Shown here in pieces: positions 1-6,595 of a DNA stretch of 10,168 bases. The notes under the pieces are model-generated. The model searched no databases. It saw only the letters and a program-made list of their open reading frames with translations, and was not told the origin of the DNA. The stretch is from contig JAISCG010000162.1 of NCBI GenBank assembly GCA_031265715.1, positions 1 to 10,168 of the forward strand, read 5' to 3'. This stretch comes from Holosporaceae bacterium. GTDB taxonomy: Bacteria > Pseudomonadota > Alphaproteobacteria > UBA3830. Position 1 is the first letter of the stretch, and each line of letters begins with the position of its first letter. Position numbers and translations under genes: made by a program.

Positions 1-1729
1 CTTCTCCGATAAAATTTCCGTTTTCCGCTTTCAGGTTAATGCTTCCGCTTAATCTGCATGACGGCATGTTGTAATTAAATATCGACAGAAATTTATCCAA
101 CGGAAATGATGAAAAATCAACGGTTACCGCTTCGTTGGCGTAATCTGCTTTTACCTCTCCCAACTTTTTTTTATCCGATAACGTACAATTTATCCAGTAT
201 CTGTTTTTTGTTGCGTCCGACAGACTGTTTTCAATTTTGATCTTACAGGAGGGGAATTTTATTTCCGCATTTTTCAATAATATTTTTTTGAAAGATTTTC
301 TGATTTCTCCCGCTGCGTTCAAAATTCCGGTTTCGTTCACCTTCGCATACAGATTAAAGTTATGATCGGAGGTTTCAAAATTCAGGTCTTTTAATTCTAT
401 ACCGAATATCTTCGCGCTCTCGGCAACCGCCAGAATTTTTTTCTCGGAAACAGAAAAATTCAGCGAAGAAAATTTTTTATTATTCAGAATAAGTTTCGGA
501 AATTTTCCTTTTCCGAAAATCATTCCGTTTTTGCAGCTGAAATTACCGGAACCGGATCCGGAAATCGGAAAAATCCTGTTCCAAAAATCCAATTGATTAA
601 AATCAAAATCGAAGCAACACTCTTCTCCGATAAAAAACGATCCGGAAGATTTTACGGTTCCCTTCGGGCAGGTGAGCTCAAAATTTTCAACAAAAATACG
701 ATCGCGGATTTTTATGTTCGAAATTATTTTAAAATCCTCACCGAACAGAGTGATATCCGCCATTTTTTCTTCATTAATTTTGCAATCAATACCAGAAAAA
801 CCAAAACCGAAAACTCTTATTCCACTGACATTGCTCGTAATTTTTATCTTGCCTTTTTCATAAAAACACTTTAAATTACCGACGCTCGCTGCATTCTTCT
901 TCAAAACGGAGTCTGCACGACATGTTAATCCGTTTGTGAAATCGAAATTTATATCCGAATGCGCGCGCAAATTTTTAAAATTTTCGACAAGAATCGGCGA
1001 GATCAAATTTAAAAAATTTTCGCAATCAATCTCTGTTTTTATATTTGCGTTGCGTCGAGACAAACACAAATACCCTTGACCTTTTTGTACGAAATTTTGA
1101 TATTCCGCCGCGACGGTATCAATTTTTATCTCGGACATAAAATCATCGAATCTGCCGACGGCTGCGATTTTTATTTTATCGTTTTCGGCCGAAAATTCGT
1201 AGGCTGTCGCGGAACTTTTTGCAACCGCCGACAAATATCTCAAATTCCAATCTCCGATTTTTACGGACAGATGATCTTTGTCCTCCCGGGATTCGTAGCA
1301 AAAATTATTTATCGAATACACTTTATCCGAAAAACACAGAGAGCCGTTTGTAACGGAAAAATCTTTGATAAATTCTTTTATTTTTGAAATCCACAAAAGA
1401 ACTTTTCCGGAATTTCCGACAGAGCCGTCTCTAAAGTTATCTTTTTTAAAAATAAAATCGTCGATGCCGATCGACAGTTTATCGAAAAAAGAATTTTGAT
1501 TCCAAATTACATTCAGGAGTGTAAGCTCCGTCTTATCGGCCGATCGAATAAAAATTTTTCGAATTTTCCGACCGTCGACTCCCTCAACAATTAATTCGAC
1601 ATTTTTCGTTTTCAAAAAAAAAACGACAGAATTCAAAAAGATACTTCTCCCGAGATCCGTAAAAAATACTACCCCGAAAAGTGCAACAATAATTGCCGAT
1701 ATCTGCAATATTTTTCGTAAAAAAATCAA
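1..1729 (-). CDS. tamB: TamB, translocation and assembly module inner-membrane subunit (N-terminal part; gene continues past left edge)
   Basis: Read on the minus strand, the frame starting with TTG at 1729-1727 stays open without a stop to base 1, giving 576 codons with the C-terminus missing. The product starts MIFLRKILQISAII, with a hydrophobic anchor at about residues 7-23. It then has the TamB N-terminal pattern: VELIVEGVDG at about 44-53, followed by repeated short beta-strand units of the type GSG.F.../G.I..... TamB is an inner-membrane-anchored periplasmic AsmA-like protein that forms a long lipid-binding beta-taco and works with TamA in outer-membrane assembly or lipid transport. No ATG or GTG precedes in this frame near the tamA stop. 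TTG overlaps the tamA TGA by two bases, with GGGA/CAGG just upstream as a weak ribosome site. The DUF490 C-terminal domain that would clinch the family lies outside the window. Identification rests on the anchor, the repeat style and the position directly after tamA. Confidence 0.85.
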   Translation of the reverse strand, partial: MIFLRKILQISAIIVALFGVVFFTDLGRSIFLNSVVFFLKTKNVELIVEGVDGRKIRKIFIRSADKTELTLLNVIWNQNSFFDKLSIGIDDFIFKKDNFRDGSVGNSGKVLLWISKIKEFIKDFSVTNGSLCFSDKVYSINNFCYESREDKDHLSVKIGDWNLRYLSAVAKSSATAYEFSAENDKIKIAAVGRFDDFMSEIKIDTVAAEYQNFVQKGQGYLCLSRRNANIKTEIDCENFLNLISPILVENFKNLRAHSDINFDFTNGLTCRADSVLKKNAASVGNLKCFYEKGKIKITSNVSGIRVFGFGFSGIDCKINEEKMADITLFGEDFKIISNIKIRDRIFVENFELTCPKGTVKSSGSFFIGEECCFDFDFNQLDFWNRIFPISGSGSGNFSCKNGMIFGKGKFPKLILNNKKFSSLNFSVSEKKILAVAESAKIFGIELKDLNFETSDHNFNLYAKVNETGILNAAGEIRKSFKKILLKNAEIKFPSCKIKIENSLSDATKNRYWINCTLSDKKKLGEVKADYANEAVTVDFSSFPLDKFLSIFNYNMPSCRLSGSINLKAENGNFIGE

Positions 1730-3642
1730 AACGCCTGTCCCAAACTCATAATAAATTGCATTTTGGAATCGATTCCTTTTCTTTTCTTCACGGGAAACGC
1801 CAAATCAACCCTTATCGGACCGATGCCCGTAAAATATCTTACGCCGATTCCGAAAGAATTAAACCAACGTTTTTTTTCGGTTTGCAAATCCGCATAGCGG
1901 GATTTGTTTTTAAAAATTTTTGCTCCGTCAAAAAATACGACAAGACCAAAATCAGCGGAAATTTTTCTGCGAATTTCAGCGTTAAACTCGACAGAAGATT
2001 TTCCGCCCATCGGAGTATCCGCCCCCACAACCATTTCCGTGGCAGTTTGCGCGGCATATCCTCTCACGGAGTTCATACCGCCGGCATAAATTCTTTTGTC
2101 CACCGGAATGGCGTCGATCGGTTGTCCCGTTATCAGTTTTCCCGACACATTAAAAGCAAAAATCGTTCGCTTCAGATCATCCAAAGAATAGTTATAGGAA
2201 AAAGCGGCGTCAAAATTTCGCATCTGATCGATCGCCGAATTTCTGAATAATATTTCCGAAAATTTCAGCGACGCCCGATATCCGGAAGTCGGATTCAGCA
2301 AATCGTCGGTTTTATCCCAAATAAGTTCCGGAGAAATTGAAAAACACTCGTACTTTTTTCCACTGTTTTTATTTCGAAAAAACACCTCGTTTGCATCAAC
2401 ATAATTTTTTTCCGCGCACGATCCGATTCTCAACAATAAATAATCACGCACTAAGTAACTGAATTTAATGGAAATATTATCGCTCTTTTTGAAAAATACA
2501 TTTGTTAATTCCTGCCTTCCCGCGACGCTGTAATCAGCCATATTATTTTTCCAAAAAACATCGGGCTGAAACAGCATAACTTCAAAAGCGTAATCCGATC
2601 TTTTTTCCCGGGCGCGCATCGGAGTACCCTCGATCGCAAAACCCAATCTTTCTCCTCCGCCAAAGGCGTTATAATTTGTCCATCCCAATCTTGCGATAAT
2701 CGATTTCAGTCTTTTTTGCACCTGCGATTTTTTATCAAAATTCATATTTCTCATGCCGGAATACAAAACACTGAAATCCACGGAATGCTTTTTATCTTCT
2801 TTCAATTCGATCGTCATCGGAATTTTTCCGTCACAAATTGATTTTTCATCGGGCTTAATTTTCACCTTCGAAAAAATTTGAGTATTCTTCAAACTTTCCG
2901 CCGTCGATTCTACTTTTGAAATATCAAAAAGCTCGTTTTCCTGCCACGCAATTCTGTTTTTCACAAAAACATCGCTTATCCCCGGAAACGACTTTACCTC
3001 GACATTCGAAAAAGAAACTTTTTGTCCGGGATCAATGATCAAACTCAAAACCGCCTCGCGCGATTCTTCATTTATCCGCACTTTTTTTTCGATAATTGTC
3101 GGTTTAAAAAATCCGTTCTCCTGCAAATCGTGAACGGCAAAACCGATGAACTCTTTTATTTCTTTGACCGATGCTTTAAATTTTCTCAATTCTTTGAACA
3201 AAACCGTCGAGTAGTGCGAATTGAATTTTTCGTCCTGATTAAGATATTGAACTTTCAATTTCAAATCGAATTTTTTTCCGAGATCTATATCAAGATTCAC
3301 CACGGCGTTTTTGGAATCCGTTACACGAATATTGTAATTAATTTTCGATCCGTAATATCCGAGAATATGCAATTTTTTATGTATGGTTTCGATATCAGCA
3401 AAAATTCTGTCCTTCAGTGCGCGCATATTTCCGACCGGTTTACCCTGCTGCAAAAATGTGCGCAGTTGCTCTATTTCCGAAACTATTTTCGGCTCGGAAA
3501 TAATATCGGCAAACGTCGCGATTATGTTTTGATCCTCTTTCAAAACCATTTCCACGCTGTAGTTAAAATCGTAAAAATCTGCTTCGTACGAAAATACTCT
3601 GCATGCGAAAAATAAAAATGCAATACAACTTTTTTTCAGCAC
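1726..3642 (-). CDS. tamA: TamA, Omp85-family outer-membrane protein
   Basis: This encodes an Omp85-superfamily outer-membrane barrel that pairs with TamB. Residue numbers here count from the first of two tandem GTG codons (3645), giving 639 aa. A signal peptide covers about residues 1-19 (KK, hydrophobic stretch, then VFS|YEADF). POTRA-like modules fill roughly 25-290 (for example LHILGYYGSKINY, LQENGFFKPTI and the SFSNVEVKSFPGI segment). The C-terminal half is the surface-antigen barrel, with DLLNPTSGYRASL at 448-460, the Omp85 loop-6 motif GGMNSVRGY at 522-530 and GIGPIRVDLAFPV at 607-619. The last residue is Phe, as expected for BAM-inserted barrels. The start is ambiguous: GTG at 3645 or GTG at 3642. 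The GAGAGG at 3654-3649 is better spaced (6 bases) for 3642, which gives MLKKSC and is preferred. The gene overlaps the end of tgt by 10 (or 7) bases, so translation is probably coupled. Confidence 0.93.
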   Translation of the reverse strand: MLKKSCIAFLFFACRVFSYEADFYDFNYSVEMVLKEDQNIIATFADIISEPKIVSEIEQLRTFLQQGKPVGNMRALKDRIFADIETIHKKLHILGYYGSKINYNIRVTDSKNAVVNLDIDLGKKFDLKLKVQYLNQDEKFNSHYSTVLFKELRKFKASVKEIKEFIGFAVHDLQENGFFKPTIIEKKVRINEESREAVLSLIIDPGQKVSFSNVEVKSFPGISDVFVKNRIAWQENELFDISKVESTAESLKNTQIFSKVKIKPDEKSICDGKIPMTIELKEDKKHSVDFSVLYSGMRNMNFDKKSQVQKRLKSIIARLGWTNYNAFGGGERLGFAIEGTPMRAREKRSDYAFEVMLFQPDVFWKNNMADYSVAGRQELTNVFFKKSDNISIKFSYLVRDYLLLRIGSCAEKNYVDANEVFFRNKNSGKKYECFSISPELIWDKTDDLLNPTSGYRASLKFSEILFRNSAIDQMRNFDAAFSYNYSLDDLKRTIFAFNVSGKLITGQPIDAIPVDKRIYAGGMNSVRGYAAQTATEMVVGADTPMGGKSSVEFNAEIRRKISADFGLVVFFDGAKIFKNKSRYADLQTEKKRWFNSFGIGVRYFTGIGPIRVDLAFPVKKRKGIDSKMQFIMSLGQAF

Positions 3643-4808
3643 CACTTGCCTCTCACGTAATTCAAATCTCCGGCGATTATTCCCGCGCGTATTTCCTCCA
3701 TAAGTTTATTCATAAAACAAATGTTGTGAACCGCAATTGAAGATAATGCAAGAAGTTCGTTAGCTTTGAGTAAATAATGCAGGTATGCTCTGGAAAAATT
3801 TGAGCAGGTCGAACAGTTGCAATCGGATTCGATCGGACTGTCATCCGACGCGTACTGAGATCTTTTCAAATTAATATGTTCTCTCGTCGGGTGATCGCGA
3901 TACTGCGGCTTCACGAGCGCTCCGCCGTGCCGGGCAATTCTTGTGGGATGAACGCAATCGAAGGTGTCAATTCCCAGAGCAACTCCGTTGAAAATATCGC
4001 AAATTCCGCCGATGCCGAGCAAATGAATCGGGCGGGAAAGATCCAATCCTTCCATGGCGGTTTCGACAACCTCGTACATTTGTTCTTTTGTTGATCCGAG
4101 AGTTCCTCCGATCGCCGTTGCAAAAAACGAATTTTCGCTGACAAACTCTGCGCTGCGTTTTCTCAGATCGCGATGCACTCCGCCCTGCACTATTCCGTAT
4201 ATTGCCTGGGAAAAATCATTTTTTCGAACAAATTCCTCCAGCGATCTTTTTTCCCAACGGTGCGATCTTTCCATCGACTGCTCGGTGTAATTTTTGTCGC
4301 TGTGATAGGGAGTGCATTCGTCAAATGCAACGATAAAATCCGCTCCGAGATTTCGCTGCACTTTCACGGATTTTTCCGGAGTCAGCAATTGCAGACTTCC
4401 GTCGCGGTAGGATTTAAAAAGCGCCCCCTCTTCATCTATATTTATAAGAGTGGATATTCCCGAACGTTTTCCTTTTATTTCCTCCGCCACCGATCCGTGT
4501 CCCAAACTGAAAATTTGAAAACCTCCGGAATCCGTCAGCATCGGCCCGTCCCATCCCATAAATTTGTGCAATCCGCCGCGTTCTTTTATGTACTCGGATC
4601 CGGGATACGAAAACAGATGATAGGTATTGGATAAAATTATCTGCGTTTTCGTTTCATATAATTGTTGCGGAGAGATTCCTTTAACGGAAGCTTTTGTTCC
4701 GCAAAAAATAAAAGCGGGAGTTTCAATATTCCCGTGCGGAGTTTTTAAAATTCCGGATCTTGATTTTTGATGAGATCCGACCGGGGTAAATGCAAAATTT
4801 CTATACAT
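3636..4808 (-). CDS. tgt: tRNA-guanine(34) transglycosylase (TGT)
   Basis: This 390-aa enzyme exchanges G34 of GUN-anticodon tRNAs (Tyr, His, Asn, Asp) for a queuosine base precursor. Signatures run in order along the TIM barrel. LTDSGGFQ at 91-98 contains the base-recognition Asp93, and FDECTPY at 162-168 contains Asp163. GIVQGG lies at 205-210. DTFDCVHPTRIARHG at 281-295 contains Asp284, the expected covalent nucleophile. The zinc site is C330-x-C332-x2-C335 with His361, spaced as in characterised bacterial enzymes. Length is normal (about 370-390 aa). Odd point: in the pocket loop after AIGG the family's usual L-A-V-G-E reads T-L-G-S-T, so Gly238 aligns with the Val233 of Zymomonas TGT that helps select preQ1. 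Eukaryotic queuine-using enzymes have Gly there. The gene starts 7 bases after the transporter stop, with no clear Shine-Dalgarno sequence, suggesting coupled translation. Confidence 0.97.
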   Translation of the reverse strand: MYRNFAFTPVGSHQKSRSGILKTPHGNIETPAFIFCGTKASVKGISPQQLYETKTQIILSNTYHLFSYPGSEYIKERGGLHKFMGWDGPMLTDSGGFQIFSLGHGSVAEEIKGKRSGISTLINIDEEGALFKSYRDGSLQLLTPEKSVKVQRNLGADFIVAFDECTPYHSDKNYTEQSMERSHRWEKRSLEEFVRKNDFSQAIYGIVQGGVHRDLRKRSAEFVSENSFFATAIGGTLGSTKEQMYEVVETAMEGLDLSRPIHLLGIGGICDIFNGVALGIDTFDCVHPTRIARHGGALVKPQYRDHPTREHINLKRSQYASDDSPIESDCNCSTCSNFSRAYLHYLLKANELLALSSIAVHNICFMNKLMEEIRAGIIAGDLNYVRGKWC

Positions 4809-4815
4809 CAGGTTT

Positions 4816-5517
4816 CTACTTTTTTAATACTGCGACGCCGCATAATTTTACTAAAGGAACGCACAAAACAACAACAATTAATCTGATTACAAATGCGGCG
4901 GATATGTAAGTTTTCCAAAGTACCTCTATGCTCACGGGATTTTTTGCAAAAATCATCCAGGCCAGGGCAGAAAACACAAAATTATCGATAAAACTTGAAA
5001 ATGCCATGGACAAAAATGATCTGAGCGACACATATTTACTTTTCATTAACTTTTTAAGGGTAGAAAATGCAAATATATCAATCAGTTGACTTACGACATA
5101 GGAAATCAGACTCGAAACGAAAATTACAAAACACGGAGAAAATATTATTTTCAGTTCGCGGTGCAGATTCACGCAGTCGTAATTATCGACCGTCGGATGC
5201 GAATTTGTAATTTTCATCACCAGGGTAAAAAACAGGTAGTACATAAAATTCATCCAAACGCATCTGCGCGCCGTTTCCGAACCGTAATATTCCGTGAGAA
5301 TATTATCGACAGCAAAAAGCGTGGAAAAAATTACCGTGCCGAGCGCAACCGGATTATCCGTCGCAGAATATTTTGTGAGCCTCAGAACCTGCACATTCGA
5401 TATAACCACGGAAATCGCGGAATACGCAAACAACCCGGTTTTTCCGAAAAATTTCACCGCCGCCAAAATCGTTACAAAACAAACAATTAATGTCAATAAA
5501 CTTAAAAATTCAGCCAT
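4816..5517 (-). CDS. yhhQ: Queuosine precursor transporter, YhhQ/VUT family
   Basis: This is a 233-aa polytopic inner-membrane protein of the YhhQ/VUT family (COG1738), whose members import queuosine precursors (preQ0, preQ1 or queuine). Family signatures are ISNVQVLRL at 39-47, ALGTVIFSTLFAVDN followed by ILTEYYG at 58-79, ISYVVSQLIDIFAF at 138-151 with LKK shortly after, and SFIDNFVFSALAW at 175-187. About six or seven hydrophobic helices can be seen, at roughly 4-22, 28-46, 58-74, 86-103, 126-148, 172-191 and 203-226. The ATG follows the methyltransferase TAA with no gap (TAAATG), and a GGAA 8 bases upstream is the only ribosome-site candidate. Direct adjacency to tgt supports a precursor-salvage role. 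Which precursor is carried cannot be told from sequence alone; the unusual TGT loop next door makes queuine a reasonable guess. Confidence 0.92.
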   Translation of the reverse strand: MAEFLSLLTLIVCFVTILAAVKFFGKTGLFAYSAISVVISNVQVLRLTKYSATDNPVALGTVIFSTLFAVDNILTEYYGSETARRCVWMNFMYYLFFTLVMKITNSHPTVDNYDCVNLHRELKIIFSPCFVIFVSSLISYVVSQLIDIFAFSTLKKLMKSKYVSLRSFLSMAFSSFIDNFVFSALAWMIFAKNPVSIEVLWKTYISAAFVIRLIVVVLCVPLVKLCGVAVLKK

Positions 5518-6204
5518 TTAGATCGTTCCGTATTTTTCTCCGAGAATCCCGTCAAAGAAGCGGATCGCTTCCGGTGCTTCGTCGGTTTTATCTGCGGTTA
5601 TCACCATAACATCCGACAACAGATGAAAAAAAAATAACAGCAACTCACTCATTTTGTTTTTATTGCAATCGAAATCGTAGGATAACAGCCTCGATTTTCT
5701 GTTGGTTCCCCAAATATTTGATATGCGAAACGACACGCTGTTCATATCCGAAATAATTTCTCCCGGTGATCGAATTTTTCCGGGAAAAAGTTTTCTGTTT
5801 AAATTTCTGCCGTTAATGACGGTTGTCACCGCTTTCCCGTCCTGTTTCAGCACTCGAAAAATCTCATTTAAAAAATTTATATTTCTGTCGCCAAACTCAA
5901 AGCAGTGATTTGCAACGACAATTTCAAACGTTTCATCGGCAAACGGCAGAGAATTAACATCGACCGCCACCGTTTTAAAAGGACGAATTTTCGGCCACGG
6001 AACTTTTTCGGAAAAAGTTTTGGGAATCGCGCAGTACAGCTTCCCGTTATCCGATGCATTCAAAATGTCTTCGTCATACCCGATAAACAGAGTGCGCCTG
6101 TCCGAAATAACACTCTGCAACTTACGTACGACGTCCGAAGTCATTCCGGCCGCAGAACCGTTTTTATCCGAGACTCCCTGACAGAAACTCTTTGTATATT
6201 CCAT
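5518..6204 (-). CDS. Class I SAM-dependent methyltransferase (Methyltransf_11-like), substrate unknown
   Basis: A 228-aa protein with a Rossmann-like methyltransferase core. The clearest segments are LPFADETFEIVVANH at 86-100 (the post-motif II LPF.D..FD pattern) and FLNEIFRVLKQDGKAVTTV at 111-129 (motif III region). The motif I region is RTLFIGYDEDILNAS at 37-51, which lacks the canonical GxGxG. The layout, with an L.GY...L loop, then a short strand ending ...P...WP, then LPF.D, resembles an alphaproteobacterial methyltransferase subfamily that I recall being found near gloB, so the loop may be a subfamily trait and not decay. The substrate is not predictable. It is the first gene of the minus-strand operon, reading TAAATG into the transporter. 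No Shine-Dalgarno precedes the ATG at 6204, and a candidate promoter lies so close that the transcript could be nearly leaderless. An internal ATG at 6144 (Met21) is a less likely alternative. The C-terminal 40 residues match nothing I recognise. Confidence 0.8.
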   Translation of the reverse strand: MEYTKSFCQGVSDKNGSAAGMTSDVVRKLQSVISDRRTLFIGYDEDILNASDNGKLYCAIPKTFSEKVPWPKIRPFKTVAVDVNSLPFADETFEIVVANHCFEFGDRNINFLNEIFRVLKQDGKAVTTVINGRNLNRKLFPGKIRSPGEIISDMNSVSFRISNIWGTNRKSRLLSYDFDCNKNKMSELLLFFFHLLSDVMVITADKTDEAPEAIRFFDGILGEKYGTI

Positions 6205-6220
6205 AACTTACTTGTATAAT
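6192..6220 (+). promoter_or_regulatory. Candidate sigma70-type promoter for ihfB-accD-map
   Basis: TTGTAT at 6192-6197 and a perfect TATAAT at 6215-6220 are separated by 17 bases. Transcription would start near 6227, leaving a leader of about 70 bases before the ihfB ATG. The -10 is consensus, while the -35 matches only the TTG half. The -35 lies inside the first codons of the divergent methyltransferase gene. Confidence 0.5.
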
Positions 6221-6298
6221 GTTCCTCGTTCAAGTGTACAAGACAGTCGACGAAACCGGCGACACTTTGCATTTTATCGTACTTTAAAGGTGAATGAT
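6205..6298. promoter_or_regulatory. Divergent intergenic region between the methyltransferase operon and ihfB
   Basis: This is the only spacer in the window that separates genes leaving in opposite directions, so both operons should start here or just inside it. It holds candidate promoters for each strand, whose -10 boxes overlap, and a 6-bp inverted repeat, CTTGTA at 6211-6216 with TACAAG at 6237-6242, that could be an operator or mere coincidence. ihfB has a good ribosome site (AAAGG at 6286-6290, 8 bases before the ATG). The roughly 70-base ihfB leader between 6227 and 6298 shows no recognisable riboswitch or attenuator. Confidence 0.6.
6213..6241 (-). promoter_or_regulatory. Candidate promoter for the methyltransferase-yhhQ-tgt-tamA-tamB operon
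   Basis: On the minus strand TTGTAC (6241-6236) is followed after 17 bases by TATACA (6218-6213). Both boxes are partial matches to consensus. The start would fall near 6206, a few bases before the methyltransferase ATG at 6204, giving an almost leaderless mRNA, which agrees with the lack of a ribosome site there. Its -10 overlaps that of the rightward promoter. This is pattern-based inference only. Confidence 0.35.
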
Positions 6299-6592
6299 AT
6301 GACTAAATCAGATTTGATAGAAAAGATTTCCTCAATTTATCCTTACATGCACACCCGCAATATTGAAACGGTTGTCTCCATCATAACAAATAAAATAGCG
6401 GAATCCCTCGCCGGGGGTAACAGAGTCGAATTGAGAGGTTTCGGATCTTTTTCCGTGAGAGAAAGAAAAGAAACCGAGGGACGCAATCCGAAAACCGGAG
6501 GAAAAGTCTCGATAGAAAGAAAAAAAATTCCTTTCTTCAAAGCCGGAAAACATCTGAAAGACATGATTAACGAATTCGGCGAGAGCAATTAA
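6299..6592 (+). CDS. ihfB: Integration host factor subunit beta (HU/IHF family)
   Basis: A 97-aa HU/IHF-family DNA-bending protein; IhfB pairs with IhfA to bend DNA sharply at specific sites. It opens MTKSDLIEKIS as IhfB proteins do, has the family core VELRGFGSFSVRER at about 43-56, and the beta-arm tip GRNPKTGGKV at 61-70 with the intercalating Pro64. The IPFFKAGKHLKDMIN ending is also typical. The start at 6299 is chosen because AAAGG lies 8 bases upstream and the family N-terminus is Met-Thr-Lys-Ser. An in-frame TTG at 6212 would add 29 non-homologous residues and is rejected. IhfB is preferred to HU because of the MTKS start, the RGFGSF core and the neighbour accD, although HU-type function cannot be wholly excluded. 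The stop is 3 bases before accD, so the two are co-transcribed. Confidence 0.92.
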   Translation: MTKSDLIEKISSIYPYMHTRNIETVVSIITNKIAESLAGGNRVELRGFGSFSVRERKETEGRNPKTGGKVSIERKKIPFFKAGKHLKDMINEFGESN

Positions 6593-6595
6593 TCC

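Noticed and set aside
593..874. Plus-strand open frame of 93 codons in the leftmost region
   Set aside because: The opposite strand is open for all 1729 bases as tamB, which explains it.
1693..2250. Plus-strand open frame of 185 codons
   Set aside because: It lies antisense to the conserved TamA barrel. It has no recognisable domain and an unconvincing basic, low-complexity composition, and a shadow frame explains it.
3022..3615. Plus-strand open frame of 197 codons
   Set aside because: Antisense to the POTRA part of tamA. The Phe-rich composition mirrors AAA/GAA codons on the other strand.
6212..6298. Upstream in-frame extension of ihfB starting at TTG 6212
   Set aside because: The extra 29 residues have no IHF/HU homology. 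They would begin inside the candidate -10 box, and the ATG at 6299 has a clear ribosome site.
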